The notes under the pieces: generated by a model
The model's input: only the letters and a program-made list of their open reading frames with translations
Databases searched by the model: none
What the model was told of the DNA's origin: nothing
In this document: positions 35,016 to 44,426 of the stretch, piece by piece
How positions within the stretch are numbered: the first letter of the stretch is position 1
Layout of the letters: every line of letters begins with the position of its first letter
Assembly (NCBI GenBank): GCA_964403525.1
Contig: CAYOGE010000004.1
Location: 108,626-172,625 of the forward strand
Reading direction: 5' to 3'
Length of the DNA stretch: 64,000 bases
Source of the DNA: JAJTGZ01 sp964403525
GTDB taxonomy: Bacteria > Planctomycetota > Phycisphaerae > Phycisphaerales > UBA1924
Position numbers and translations under genes: made by a program

Positions 35016-35735
35016 ATGCCGAACTCAAACGACTACTTCGCGATCGAGGTGAATAAGCTCAAGGCCGAGCTCGTTCAGCAGGGCCGCCGCGTTCAGGCGG
35101 TGATCGAGGCCGCCTTCGAGGCGATCTTCTCGCGCGACCTCACGGCAGCCCAGCGCGTTGTCCAGATGGATGTTGAGATCGACCGGGCGGACGTCGCACT
35201 CGAAAAGGCCGCAGTCGCTCTGCTCACCGAGGCCACAGGGCTTGGCAGCCGACTCGACCCCTCGCAGCTCCGCTGGGTGCTGATGATCGTGAAGGTCAAC
35301 AACGAACTCGAACGAATCGCCGATGTCGGTGTCGGTGTTGCGGAAGAGTGCCGCCTGTTCAACAAAGCGAGCGACCTCCCCCCGACCTTCCGCGTCATGG
35401 CCAACAGCGTCGTTGGAATCATCCGAGACTGCGTCTCAAGCCTCGACCGGCTCGACCCCGAACTCGCCCGCGTTGTGCTGCTGAGCGAAGAAGCCGTCCT
35501 CGCGTTCAAGAAGGCCTTGGTCGCCGAGACGCAGAAGAAACTACGGGCCGGCACCCTCGACGTTGACGTAGCCTCCGCGCTGCACGACGTCGCGATGCAG
35601 TGCGTTACGGCGGCCGACCACTGTACAAACGTCGCCGAGCAGGTGATGTACACGGCAACCGGCAAGATCGTTCGACACATGGAAGGGCACTGGGAAGAGG
35701 TCAACCTGACCGAGCCCGCCCCCCCCGGTGCCTGA
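35016..35735 (+). CDS. PhoU-like protein
   Basis: A 239-residue all-helical protein with two PhoU-type three-helix bundles: 'IEAAFEAIFSRDLTAAQRVVQMDVEIDRADVALEKAAVALL' (described by key residues D..id..e..i) and, in the second half, 'SALHDVAMQCVTAADHCTNVAEQVMY'. The motifs E/DxxxD in each bundle bind metal clusters in the family. PhoU proteins damp phosphate uptake through PstSCAB and the PhoR kinase, but no pst genes are nearby, so it may instead act with an Na/Pi cotransporter. The ATG at 35016 was chosen over an open upstream frame that is the eno promoter region. Confidence 0.8.
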   Translation: MPNSNDYFAIEVNKLKAELVQQGRRVQAVIEAAFEAIFSRDLTAAQRVVQMDVEIDRADVALEKAAVALLTEATGLGSRLDPSQLRWVLMIVKVNNELERIADVGVGVAEECRLFNKASDLPPTFRVMANSVVGIIRDCVSSLDRLDPELARVVLLSEEAVLAFKKALVAETQKKLRAGTLDVDVASALHDVAMQCVTAADHCTNVAEQVMYTATGKIVRHMEGHWEEVNLTEPAPPGA

Positions 35736-35807
35736 AGTGCTTTGGGGGTGCGTTCGCCCACCGCTCCCTCCCCCCCCGCAAACCCGCGCACCAACTACGC
35801 TCCCCGC

Positions 35808-36497
35808 ATGTGCGGCCGCTTCGTAGCCAAGTTCTCACCCGAGTTGATGCGCCGGCTTTTCCCCGAGCTGGAGGGTGCGCACTTCCCCACGCTCAAAGAG
35901 CGCTGGAACGCAGCGCCCTCGCAATCTCTCGCGATCGTCCGCGCGGCTGCACCCACCGGCAGCAGCAGTAGACGCGAACGCCTGGAAATCGCCGAGGCAA
36001 CCTGGGGCCTCGTGCCATCCTGGTCCGAATCGGGCAAGCCCGGCCCGATCAACGCCCGCAGCGAAACGGCCGCGACCAACGGCATGTTCCGCGGCCCCTT
36101 CAAGTCGCGCCGGTGCATCGTGCCCGCCAACGGCTTCTACGAGTGGCAGGAACGGATGCTGCAGCCCAAGCGCCCGCTCTACATCACCCGCGCCGACGAG
36201 CAGCCGCTGCTGATGGCCGGGCTCTGGGACCGCCGCGGCGACGCAGACTCGTTCGCGATCCTCACCGTCGCCGCGGGTGTCACAATGAAGCCCATCCACG
36301 ACCGCACCCCCGCGATCCTCGAACCGGGCGGCGAGGCACGCGCGTGGCTCGATGCAGACACAACCCCGCAGCAGGCGCAGTCACTGCTCCACCCAGTCGC
36401 CGACGGGCTCCTGCGGTGGCACACCGTCAGCACCCGCGTCAACAATCCAAAGAACGAGGGCCCGGAGCTGATCGAGCCGGTCCACGACGAGCAGTAA
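35808..36497 (+). CDS. SRAP-family abasic-site DNA-crosslinking protein (YedK/HMCES type)
   Basis: A 229-residue protein beginning 'MCGRF', so Cys2 becomes the N-terminal residue after methionine removal, the nucleophile that forms a thiazolidine link with abasic sites in single-stranded DNA. 'PINARSETAATNGMFRGPF' has the Asn, Arg and Glu of the active site, 'RCIVPANGFYEW' the DNA-contact segment, and 'MKPIHDRTPAIL' the catalytic His. It shields abasic sites at replication forks. The start is fixed by the need for Cys2; upstream in-frame codons are not coding. Confidence 0.92.
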   Translation: MCGRFVAKFSPELMRRLFPELEGAHFPTLKERWNAAPSQSLAIVRAAAPTGSSSRRERLEIAEATWGLVPSWSESGKPGPINARSETAATNGMFRGPFKSRRCIVPANGFYEWQERMLQPKRPLYITRADEQPLLMAGLWDRRGDADSFAILTVAAGVTMKPIHDRTPAILEPGGEARAWLDADTTPQQAQSLLHPVADGLLRWHTVSTRVNNPKNEGPELIEPVHDEQ

Positions 36498-36535
36498 CAG
36501 AGCGTGCCCCGTCACCGCACGCGCTCCCTGCGCCC

Positions 36536-39500
36536 TCAGTCCAACCGCCGGATGCGCACGCCGCGGAACCGCACCTCCAGCGGCTCCTTCCGGTCGCCGA
36601 CGCCGTGCACCTGGAAGGCGATGTGCCCGTCTCCATCCATCGCGTCGAACAAGTCAGCCGCGGGCAGCCCGTTGATGTAGGTCTGAACCCGCTGGCCACG
36701 GGCGATGATGTGAATCTGGTTCCAGTCACCGGGCTTGAACGATGCGCGCGCCGCCGGGTTGTCGGTCAGCGGGAAGAGCCAGCCCCGCCGCGCTTCGTCG
36801 TAGACCCCTGCCGTGAAGCCGCGCGGTGATGGATCGATCTCCACCTGATATCCAGCGATGCGCCCATCGCGCGGTGTGCTTTCAATGCCAACATCAGCGC
36901 CGCGGCCTTGAACATCACTGCGGACCTGGATGCCCGAGTTCAGCGCCGGGTCCACCTTCACATCCGCGATCATCTCAAAGTCCGCGTACGCCGCCCGCGT
37001 GACGAGAAAGGTGTTCGCCGTCGCCGGAGCGGTCGTGCCCACCAATTCTCCACCCTCAAGCCTGAACGTCGCGTTCCCGCCGCGGACGACGAACGCGTCG
37101 AGGTTCCCGGCGGCGAGCGGCTCTCCCCACGCGCCCGCTTTGGCCGCGGGCAGCGCAGTGAGCGGCGCGATCCAGACGTTGCGGAACCGCACCGGCCCCT
37201 CCGCCTTTGTGTCGTGCGCCTGCAGGCGCAGCGGGCCGATCTGCACACCGTCGCTGCGCCCGCCGTCGGACTCACCCTTGGCCGCGGCCGAGCCGGTCGG
37301 CCCCTCGACCTCCACATCGCGGTGCACGAGCGTCCCGTTCCAGTAGACGGTGAACTTGGCATTGGCGGTCTTCTTTCCCTTCGCAAAGCGCGGAGCGGTG
37401 AAAAGAATGTCGTAGGCCTGCCACGTGCCCGGCCCCGTCGACGCGTTCCTATCCGGCGGCCGCACGTTGTAGATCGATCCCGCCTCGTTCGGCTGCAGCG
37501 GCGTGTCGCCCGCGGGCGTGCCGAGGATCTGCACCTCGTAGCGGTCCTGCAGGTAGACCCCGCTGTTGCCCGCCTGCTGCCCCTCGCCGCCGGGGGGCGC
37601 GAACCACTCCACGTGCAGGCGGCAATCACCAAACGAAGCACGCGAAAGCAGATCGCCGTCGCCAACATCGGCGAACCCTTGCCAGCCGCTCGCCATGATC
37701 TCCTTCTGCGAGCGCCCACGCTCGACGTCCGCGCCGGTCTCCTTCGGCGTGCGGAACGACGCCCGCGCCGAGCGCCCGATCAGCAGCGTTGCGTCGCGCG
37801 GCAGCGGCGCCCCGACACCCATCGGCTCCGGGAACGACGGCCCAGACGACCAGACCCGCGGGATGAAGTTAAGGGTGTAGAACGCCTCGGTCGCCCAGAT
37901 CGCCTCACCGCTGGTGCTCGTGGGGTCTGTCCTGATCAAGACGGTCCGCCCCTCTTTCAGCCCCGGGATGCGCAGGAAGACCCGTCGCGCTGCGGCCCCT
38001 TGCGTGGGTTTCGCTTCGGCCACAGAGAGCGTCTCGACGTGCTGCTTCTCACCACCGTACTGATCGTTGGGCTCGTACCCCCACTGCCTGACGGTGTAGT
38101 GAGAGGTGTCCGCAAGCCACGCCGCATCGACGTCGGCCGTGAACTGCACGTCGAAGCCGTCGGGCATCGCCCGCACGGCCGACATCTCAAACGGCAGCTT
38201 GCCCGTGGGTGTCAGCCGATCGAGACCCGAGCGCTTCTCCTTCCAATTCCAGTTGCCACCCGCGCCGATGCCGCCGGCCATCAGCACCCGCTCTCCAACA
38301 CCGTTAGGCCCAGCCGGCGGCCCCCACGCCACACGGTTGATCCCCACGCTCATCCCCTGCGAAAACTGGAACACCGCCCCCTGCCACTGCCCGTTCACCT
38401 GCTCCATGCACGCGCGCCGGATGCCACCGCCAGTCAACTCACCGATGAGCATCTGGTTGCGGTACGGCCCGCTCTCGATCAGCACCGGCTGCGTCGGCGA
38501 GTTGCTGATGTCGCCGTACACAAGGTCAATCGCCGGGCGCGCGCGCAGCCGGTCGCACCAGGTGCTGGCGATGCCGCCCGCGGGAAAACGATCAGCCAGG
38601 TTCGGCACGAAGTTGGGGTTGTTGTAGTGCCCGAAGAAACGCCCATCCACGACTTCACCCATGTGGTTGCTCGGCATCCACGTTCCCTGGTTGTCGCAGT
38701 AGAACAGCGACTGCACACCGTCGTGCCCGCGCGGGCCCCAGCCGATGCCGTTGGGCGCGCGCAGGCCTCCGGCGATCACCCGGAACGTGTTGCTGGAAAG
38801 GTCCACCTCGATCGCCGTGCCGCGGAGCGGGTCGTTGGGCGCGGCGTTTGTGCCCATCCCCTCCCACTTCGGCGGAGCCATAGCCGTCGACAGCGTGGCG
38901 TAGAGCCAGCCCGGCCCACCAGCCGGATCGGGCCTGTGTACAAGGCCAAACGTGAACTGATGGTAGTTCCACGACGCCCAACCGCTGGCGACATCCTCGT
39001 GCGTCTCGTAGTAGCCGTCGCCATCCTTATCGAGCAGGCGCGTGATCGCCCGCCGATGGCTCACGTACAGCGCGTCACCCACCGCGCACAGGCCCAGCGG
39101 CTCGTAGAGGCCGCCGGCGCACTCCTTCGCTGTCACCTTGTCGGGGTCGCCGAGCACACCGCTCAGCGCGTAGAGCTTGTCGGGCGGCTTTGACTCGATG
39201 TCCGGCAGCTTCACATCGTCGCGTTGCAGCGGGTTGAACGTGCCGATGATCAGCCGTCCATCCGCGGCGAAGGCCATCGCCCCAACCATCGGGTCAAACC
39301 CCTGCACCTTGATCGTGTCGACCCGAAAGCTCGGGTGCACGCCCGCCACCGGGATGCCGTCACCCGGCCGGCGCGCATCGGCCAACTGCTTCACGCCGGG
39401 CGCAACCACCCGCGCCAGATCGAGGTCGGTGAGAAGGTTGCTCGTGGGGATCACCGCGAACTCCGCCATCTGCGGCGTGCGCCACTCCAGCTTCAGCGCC

Positions 39501-39976
39501 CGTCCACCACCCGCATCAAAGTGCTCGATCAACACCTTCGGCGAAGCCCCGATCCGCAGGCCGACAGGGCCGCTCAGCTTGCTCGTCACACCGTGGCGGC
39601 CGTCGTGGTCGATCACCACCTTGCCGTCAATCATCAGGCGCGACCCGTCGTCGCTCGTGAGGCGGAAGAGGTAATCGCCGTCATCGGGCGGAACTAGGAG
39701 CGCGCGGACCTCAGTCACAAACGGCGCCTTCACCACCGGGAAGTCGCCCGTTGTCCAGTCAATCACCGGGCGCAGCTCATCAACGTTGGGCGTCTGTCCT
39801 TCCTTCAGCTTCGGGATCGCTTTGATACCGTCCCCTTCGAGCTGGTAGAGCCGGAAGGTGACGCCGGGTGAGTGCGTGGCATCACCGCGCGGCGCAAGCG
39901 CGGATGGAGGCACCGACAGGCCGGGCGGCTGCACGAGCGCGAGCGCGGCGGAAACGACGATGGAGAGAGCGAGCAT
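36536..39976 (-). CDS. large secreted PA14 / beta-propeller / tandem DUF1080 protein
   Basis: A 1146-residue exported protein, one of the largest here. After a short signal peptide (residues 1-15) comes a PA14 domain (about 35-185; 'DDGDYLFRLTSDDGSRLMIDGK'). Next is a sorbosone-dehydrogenase-like six-bladed propeller (about 205-640; 'LDKDGDGYYETHEDV', 'GLRAPNGIGWGPRG'). Two DUF1080 (3-keto-disaccharide hydrolase-like, concanavalin-type) domains follow at about 740-950 and 955-1146 ('NSGVYLQDRYEVQILG'; 'NSGIQVRSDVQGRG'). Such fusions are common in planctomycete glycan degradation, where DUF1080 enzymes cleave 3-keto-glycosides. No cytochrome c CxxCH motif is seen. It is convergent with the SRAP gene. 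Confidence 0.85.
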   Translation of the reverse strand: MLALSIVVSAALALVQPPGLSVPPSALAPRGDATHSPGVTFRLYQLEGDGIKAIPKLKEGQTPNVDELRPVIDWTTGDFPVVKAPFVTEVRALLVPPDDGDYLFRLTSDDGSRLMIDGKVVIDHDGRHGVTSKLSGPVGLRIGASPKVLIEHFDAGGGRALKLEWRTPQMAEFAVIPTSNLLTDLDLARVVAPGVKQLADARRPGDGIPVAGVHPSFRVDTIKVQGFDPMVGAMAFAADGRLIIGTFNPLQRDDVKLPDIESKPPDKLYALSGVLGDPDKVTAKECAGGLYEPLGLCAVGDALYVSHRRAITRLLDKDGDGYYETHEDVASGWASWNYHQFTFGLVHRPDPAGGPGWLYATLSTAMAPPKWEGMGTNAAPNDPLRGTAIEVDLSSNTFRVIAGGLRAPNGIGWGPRGHDGVQSLFYCDNQGTWMPSNHMGEVVDGRFFGHYNNPNFVPNLADRFPAGGIASTWCDRLRARPAIDLVYGDISNSPTQPVLIESGPYRNQMLIGELTGGGIRRACMEQVNGQWQGAVFQFSQGMSVGINRVAWGPPAGPNGVGERVLMAGGIGAGGNWNWKEKRSGLDRLTPTGKLPFEMSAVRAMPDGFDVQFTADVDAAWLADTSHYTVRQWGYEPNDQYGGEKQHVETLSVAEAKPTQGAAARRVFLRIPGLKEGRTVLIRTDPTSTSGEAIWATEAFYTLNFIPRVWSSGPSFPEPMGVGAPLPRDATLLIGRSARASFRTPKETGADVERGRSQKEIMASGWQGFADVGDGDLLSRASFGDCRLHVEWFAPPGGEGQQAGNSGVYLQDRYEVQILGTPAGDTPLQPNEAGSIYNVRPPDRNASTGPGTWQAYDILFTAPRFAKGKKTANAKFTVYWNGTLVHRDVEVEGPTGSAAAKGESDGGRSDGVQIGPLRLQAHDTKAEGPVRFRNVWIAPLTALPAAKAGAWGEPLAAGNLDAFVVRGGNATFRLEGGELVGTTAPATANTFLVTRAAYADFEMIADVKVDPALNSGIQVRSDVQGRGADVGIESTPRDGRIAGYQVEIDPSPRGFTAGVYDEARRGWLFPLTDNPAARASFKPGDWNQIHIIARGQRVQTYINGLPAADLFDAMDGDGHIAFQVHGVGDRKEPLEVRFRGVRIRRLD

Positions 39977-40050
39977 GACCGGAGCTTACCCGATCCGCTC
40001 GCGCCGCATGCGGCCGCCGTTTCGCCCGTGCAATGGCTGTCCCCTACTCC

Positions 40051-40503
40051 CTACTTCAACTGGCCGACCAAGATGATGTAGCCGTCGGGGTCGGCGATGC
40101 GCATCTCACCGGCGGGCATGTAGTCTGGGCGTGCGATCTCGAAGACCTCGCGCCGGCCGCCGTTTGGTCCGGCCATCCCGCGGTAGATCCCGCCATCGTG
40201 CAGGCCCCCGGCGAGCAGATGGCTGCGAAGGCCCGCGACATCGGCGCTGTACATGTAAAAGAGCACGGCCTGCTGCCCCGCGTCGATCGCGCCCGAAGCA
40301 CGGGCGAACATGATCTCGGCCGTTCCGCTTCGCACCAGCGACCAGAACGCACGTCCGTGCTCATCCTTGAGCGTTTTCTCGGGCACATAGCCCAGCAGCG
40401 AATAAAAAGCGAGCGACGCGTCAACATCGGATACGTGCACGTACGCGACGGTTCGACTGACGGCGCAGGCGGCGTGGCGCGCGGTGTGGGTAGCGGTAGG
40501 CAT
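40051..40503 (-). CDS. VOC-family glyoxalase/bleomycin-resistance-like protein
   Basis: A 150-residue single-domain VOC protein. 'VAYVHVSDVDASLAFYSLLGYVPE' is the first strand-helix unit, 'AEIMFARASG' the central metal-ligand strand and 'RIADPDGYIILVGQL' the C-terminal strand. The start is ATG at 40503; upstream in-frame codons run into the divergent oxidoreductase gene and are not credible. It has no signal and an unknown substrate. It is divergent from the TAT-exported oxidoreductase with 128 bases between starts. Confidence 0.78.
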   Translation of the reverse strand: MPTATHTARHAACAVSRTVAYVHVSDVDASLAFYSLLGYVPEKTLKDEHGRAFWSLVRSGTAEIMFARASGAIDAGQQAVLFYMYSADVAGLRSHLLAGGLHDGGIYRGMAGPNGGRREVFEIARPDYMPAGEMRIADPDGYIILVGQLK

Positions 40504-40631
40504 AGCGAGATCGTACCGCCGCCACGCCCACCTCTGCTCCCTTTCTGGTACACTCGACCGCGCAGGCCGCCGCGGCTCGCTCGACCCTCTCCTCCGGCCC
40601 GATCCGTGTCCCATTTTCTGAGGTGACTCCA

Positions 40632-42026
40632 ATGGCCACAAGCACGTATTCACGGCGGCTCTTCCTCCAGCAGGCGGCGGGCGCAGGGGCCGCGGCGCTG
40701 GCCATCCCCCGCGTATCGTGGGCCGGCGTTCGCCATCGGCGCGACACCAAGCTGCGCGTGCTGTCGATCGGCGTCGTCGGCACCATCGGTGAGGCCGACC
40801 GCAAGGCCGTCGCGTCCCACCCGCTTGCGGAGATCGTCGGCCTCTGCGACATCGACGCCGCGGCCTTGGACAAGGCCTCAAAGGACCACCCCAGCGCCTT
40901 CACCTGCTTCGACTACCGCGAGGCCTTTGACCGCTATGACGACGCGTTCGACGCAGTGATCGTGTCGACACCCGACCACTCCCACTGCGCCATCATGACC
41001 CTCGCCCTCGCAAAGGGCAAGCACATCTACGGTCAGAAGCCGCTCGTGCACGAGCTGGAAGAGCTGGACATCCTCGAAAGGGCGGTACGGGCGAACCCGC
41101 GCCTGATCACGCAGACCGGTGCCCAGCGCATCGAGTCCGAAGCCCGGCGCGCGGCCGTTGACATCCTCCGCTCCGGCAAGCTTGGAAAGGTCATCGAGGC
41201 ACACGTCACCTTCGGCAACGGCGCGCTCGCGGGCGGCTTCTACTTTGCCGACGGCAAGCTCGGCGAACCGTGCGGCGCGCCCGCCGGGTTCAACTACGAC
41301 CTCTGGCTCAACGGTGCCCAGTTTGAGCCGTGCCGGCCGCAGATGGTTCAGCGTCAGTGGCGCAGCTGGTGGAAGTACGGCGGCGGCCAGATCGCCGACT
41401 GGGTCGTGCACCTGACCGACGTGCTCTTCTACTCCTTCCCCGAGTTGACCAGCCCTGTGCAGGTCTGCTCCCGCACGCCGTCGCGCGACCTCTCCAACTT
41501 CCACGCCGACCACGTGAGCTCGACACTGACATACGCCGTCTCCAGCGACACGTTCGCGAACACGACGTTCAATCTTCACTTCTACGACTCCGGAATCCAG
41601 CCAGACCGCGCACAACTGGGGATCGGCGAGGGAGCGTGGCCCGACGGCATCCTGACGATCGTCGTCTGCGAGGGGGGCACGCTCGTGCTCGCGCCCTCGG
41701 GGCCGATCGAAGTCTGGCGAGACAAGAAAATGACCGACGGCCTGAAGTCCCCGGGGCTCCCCCGATACGAGCACTTCAGCCATTGGCACGCATGGGTGGA
41801 CAAAGCCCTCGGCAAGGAGACGGCAAACCGCTGGTGCCCCTTCGAGATCGGCCTGCGCTGCACCGAGCCGGGCCTGCTGGCCGTGAAGGCCGCGCGGTAC
41901 CCGGGGCAGGTGCTGACGTGGGACCGCGCCACGCTCACCTTTACCAACCACGCCGGGGCGACGAGGTCGATCGTGCGGCGCGAGGGCGGCTACCGCCCGG
42001 GGTTCGAGCCCGTGCGGCTTGGATAG
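40632..42026 (+). CDS. TAT-exported Gfo/Idh/MocA oxidoreductase
   Basis: A 464-residue protein. The N-terminus 'YSRRLFLQQAAGAGAAALA' is a twin-arginine signal (RRLFLQ), so the folded protein with its NAD(P) is exported. The Rossmann part contains 'LSIGVVGTIGEADRKAVAS' and 'DAVIVSTPDHSHCAIMTLALAKG', where the usual EKP motif reads 'YGQKPLVHEL' (QKP). The C-terminal domain has 'WWKYGGGQIADWVVHLTDVLFYSF' with the active-site Asp and His. The family oxidises or epimerises sugars and sugar derivatives. The start is ATG at 40632, with GAGG nine bases upstream; GTG 40623 is less likely. Confidence 0.88.
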   Translation: MATSTYSRRLFLQQAAGAGAAALAIPRVSWAGVRHRRDTKLRVLSIGVVGTIGEADRKAVASHPLAEIVGLCDIDAAALDKASKDHPSAFTCFDYREAFDRYDDAFDAVIVSTPDHSHCAIMTLALAKGKHIYGQKPLVHELEELDILERAVRANPRLITQTGAQRIESEARRAAVDILRSGKLGKVIEAHVTFGNGALAGGFYFADGKLGEPCGAPAGFNYDLWLNGAQFEPCRPQMVQRQWRSWWKYGGGQIADWVVHLTDVLFYSFPELTSPVQVCSRTPSRDLSNFHADHVSSTLTYAVSSDTFANTTFNLHFYDSGIQPDRAQLGIGEGAWPDGILTIVVCEGGTLVLAPSGPIEVWRDKKMTDGLKSPGLPRYEHFSHWHAWVDKALGKETANRWCPFEIGLRCTEPGLLAVKAARYPGQVLTWDRATLTFTNHAGATRSIVRREGGYRPGFEPVRLG

Positions 42027-42327
42027 GCGCGAGCCCGCGCGCTTGCCTCTGGGCGCTGCGTCGGCAGACGAGCGAACCGGTGCCTCCCTCTATCGCTCGC
42101 CGCGTTGCGACGAGCTCGCTTGAGCAGTCCACGCCGCAGCCCGTGGTGCTTCCAGGCATCCGGGTGCAGCCCGCAACCTGCATCCAGCAAGCGCAACGGC
42201 CCCGGACCACGCCGCGTGTCCCGAGGGCGTTTGCATTTCCGATGAACCCGCCTCGGGCAATCCTTCTGCGCATCCGCCTATTCTCCGCTCGGCAAGCAAC
42301 AGTCCTTTCAATCACGGAGCGTTCCCT
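42027..42327. other. intergenic stretch without a recognised feature
   Basis: About 300 bases between two co-oriented genes. I see no convincing reading frame, hairpin with a uridine tract or promoter pair. A GGAG at 42316-42319 serves the next gene. Confidence 0.5.
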
Positions 42328-43242
42328 GTGGATTGGATGAAAACGGCAGCGTTGACCGGCGCGGCCCTCGCGTGCGCCTTACTGGCCGCTTGTTCGACAC
42401 ATCAAAGCTCGGCAGCGAATTCACCCGCACCCTCAAGTGCAGGCATCATGCTGGAGCGGCTCCCTTGGACTGTGGCAGAGAGACACCTGACGGCTGATGC
42501 GATCGTCGTCATCCCGCTCGGCGCGGCGTGCAAGGAACACGGCCCTCACCTGCCGCTGAACAACGATGCGATCATCGCCGACTACCTCACGCGCCGGCTC
42601 GTTGCGCAGCGCGCAGTCGCGGTGCTGCCGCTGATCAACTACTCCTATTACCCGGCGTTCGCCGAATACCCAGGCTCAACGTCGTTGCGCCTGGAGACCG
42701 CACGCGACCTGGTTGTCGACATCTGCCTCTCCGTGCACCGCTCCGTGAGCGACGGTGCCGGGCCACGCCGGTTCTACGTGCTCAACACGGGCGTTTCAAC
42801 GGTGAAGCCCCTGCAGGCCGCGGCGGAGGCCCTTGCACGAGAGGGGGTCCTGCTGACCTTCACCGACATCTTCGAAGTTGACGGCGGCACCGCGGAGCGT
42901 TTGAGCACGCAGGCCCGCGGCACGCACGCCGACGAGATTGAGACATCGATGATGCTCTACATGGCTCCACAGGTCGTGGACATGAGCCTTGCAGCACGCG
43001 ACATGCCCGAAGGGAGCGGCCCCCTGACGCGCAAGCCGTCGGGCCCCGGCCTCTACAGCCCAAGCGGTGTGTACGGCGACGCGACCCTGGCGACGCGCGA
43101 GAAGGGTGAACGGATCGTCGAAGCCACCGTCGTGGGGCTCCTGCGCGACATCGACGCGCTCCGAGCAGCGCCCCTGCCACAGAACACGGACGGGACCGCT
43201 TCACCCGGGTTGCCCGGCACCAGCGCCTCCAACTCGCAATGA
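42328..43242 (+). CDS. creatininase-family lipoprotein
   Basis: A 304-residue protein starting with GTG eight bases after GGAG. A lipoprotein signal ends in 'LLAAC' (Cys about 22). The mature part follows the creatininase fold: 'VVIPLGAACKEHGPHLPLNND' holds the Glu, His and Asp metal ligands, 'PLINYSYYPAFAEYPGSTSL' is the substrate loop, and 'GTHADEIETSMMLY' has the HADE-E metal site. Creatininase-type enzymes are metal-dependent cyclic amidases acting on creatinine, formamides or similar; an exported lipoprotein form is uncommon. The substrate is unknown. The C-terminal tail is disordered. Confidence 0.82.
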   Translation: MDWMKTAALTGAALACALLAACSTHQSSAANSPAPSSAGIMLERLPWTVAERHLTADAIVVIPLGAACKEHGPHLPLNNDAIIADYLTRRLVAQRAVAVLPLINYSYYPAFAEYPGSTSLRLETARDLVVDICLSVHRSVSDGAGPRRFYVLNTGVSTVKPLQAAAEALAREGVLLTFTDIFEVDGGTAERLSTQARGTHADEIETSMMLYMAPQVVDMSLAARDMPEGSGPLTRKPSGPGLYSPSGVYGDATLATREKGERIVEATVVGLLRDIDALRAAPLPQNTDGTASPGLPGTSASNSQ

Positions 43243-43533
43243 GCCTCACCGATCGGTGAACGTGCACGACTGACAATCAAACGGCGGGGCTCGCGCCCCA
43301 CGGGCTCCGATTACCGGCTCACGTTTTTCCTGCCCGACCGCGCGGTCTTCCCCGGCACGGCGACGGTCTTCCCCTGCCTCAACAGAGGGTTTCGGCGTAC
43401 CGACTCGGATGATTCCGCGTCAGAAAAGCCCTCGGCGCAAGCAAAGAGCGACCCCGCACGTATCAGTTGTGCAACCAGTGCGAGCCGCGCGGCCGGTGCA
43501 TCGCGGTCTCCGCATCCGAACAAGGGGCCTGCG
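43243..43533. other. intergenic stretch upstream of a dockerin-tail gene
   Basis: About 290 bases with no credible gene. AAGGGG at 43523-43526 region serves the next start. No clear -35/-10 pair or operator resembling the three found at 50.8-60 kb was seen. Confidence 0.45.
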
Positions 43534-44337
43534 ATGAAACCGTCAGTCCTCAACGTTACCGCGATAACGCTGGCGCTCGCGTCTACCGCCGGCGCCACCA
43601 CAACGGTCTTCTTTAACAGCGGGCAGACCGCCGTGCCGGTCTCCTCGGGCGTCACATCCGAGACGTTCTCCAGCAACGGCTACCGCTTCACCTGCACGCG
43701 CGACAAGCTCTTTACCGGCGGCACCGGCACGATCATCGGCAGGTCGCTGCGTGTGCCGTGGCCCGCCGGCGCCGAAGCGCAGGCCGTAACCACGCCGCCC
43801 CCGGGAGTAACCGACTACAAAGCGCGGATCACGCTTCAGCGCGACGACGGCGGCGTATTCGACATCACCGCCTTGACCTTTAAGCTGCTGGCCAACACCG
43901 GCGCCACCGGCGCATCGCTGGAGGTTATGCCGCTGGTCAACGGAGAGGACGCGTTCAACGATCCGGTCTACTTTGACGCGACGGGGTACTACAACCAGAC
44001 ATTCTCCTACAGCGCAGCCCCGAACCCCTGGGGGAGCACCTCGCTGCTGAGGGGCTACGACACGTACAAAGTAAACCTCTTTGTCGACTTCGCGTTCACC
44101 GGGTTGACACTGACATCACCAGCGCCCCCGTGCCCCGCCGACCTCGGTCAGCAGGGCGGCATCGCCGGCAGCGACGGGCTTCTGGACAACAACGATTTCA
44201 TCGTGTTCATCGACGACTTCTTCACGAGCAACCCGCTCGCGGATGTGGGCGTTCAAGGTGGCGTCGCGGGCAGCGACGGCGTGTTCGACAACAACGACTT
44301 CGTTGTGTTCATCGACCAGTTCTTTGCCGGGTGCTGA
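43534..44337 (+). CDS. secreted protein with GC-type dockerin-like tail
   Basis: A 267-residue exported protein. The signal peptide (1-21) ends at 'STAGA'. A beta-rich N-terminal domain follows, with the run 'ETFSSNGYRFTCTRDKLF' and 'DITALTFKLLANTGATGASL', reminiscent of PEP-CTERM or concanavalin-like surface proteins. The C-terminal 68 residues hold two units of 'GG.AGSDG..DNNDF.VFID.FF', ending exactly in 'FFAGC'. The tail likely binds calcium and anchors the protein. The binding partner or ligand is unknown. AAGGGG gives the ribosome site. It is convergent with the sialate-esterase-like gene. Confidence 0.8.
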   Translation: MKPSVLNVTAITLALASTAGATTTVFFNSGQTAVPVSSGVTSETFSSNGYRFTCTRDKLFTGGTGTIIGRSLRVPWPAGAEAQAVTTPPPGVTDYKARITLQRDDGGVFDITALTFKLLANTGATGASLEVMPLVNGEDAFNDPVYFDATGYYNQTFSYSAAPNPWGSTSLLRGYDTYKVNLFVDFAFTGLTLTSPAPPCPADLGQQGGIAGSDGLLDNNDFIVFIDDFFTSNPLADVGVQGGVAGSDGVFDNNDFVVFIDQFFAGC

Positions 44338-44426
44338 CCGCCGTTCCGTCGGGGGCCTGCAATCCTTCTGCGATCGAGCCTCCCGAAGGCAGGCAATCCC
44401 AGCGGGCAATCGCTCGTTTGAACGCC

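Noticed and set aside
36908..39193. 761-codon open frame on the plus strand
   Set aside because: It is antisense to the PA14/DUF1080 gene and has the Arg/His/Pro-rich composition of a shadow frame.
40878..41951. 357-codon open frame opposite the TAT-exported oxidoreductase
   Set aside because: It is antisense to a gene with a full twin-arginine signal and Rossmann motifs.
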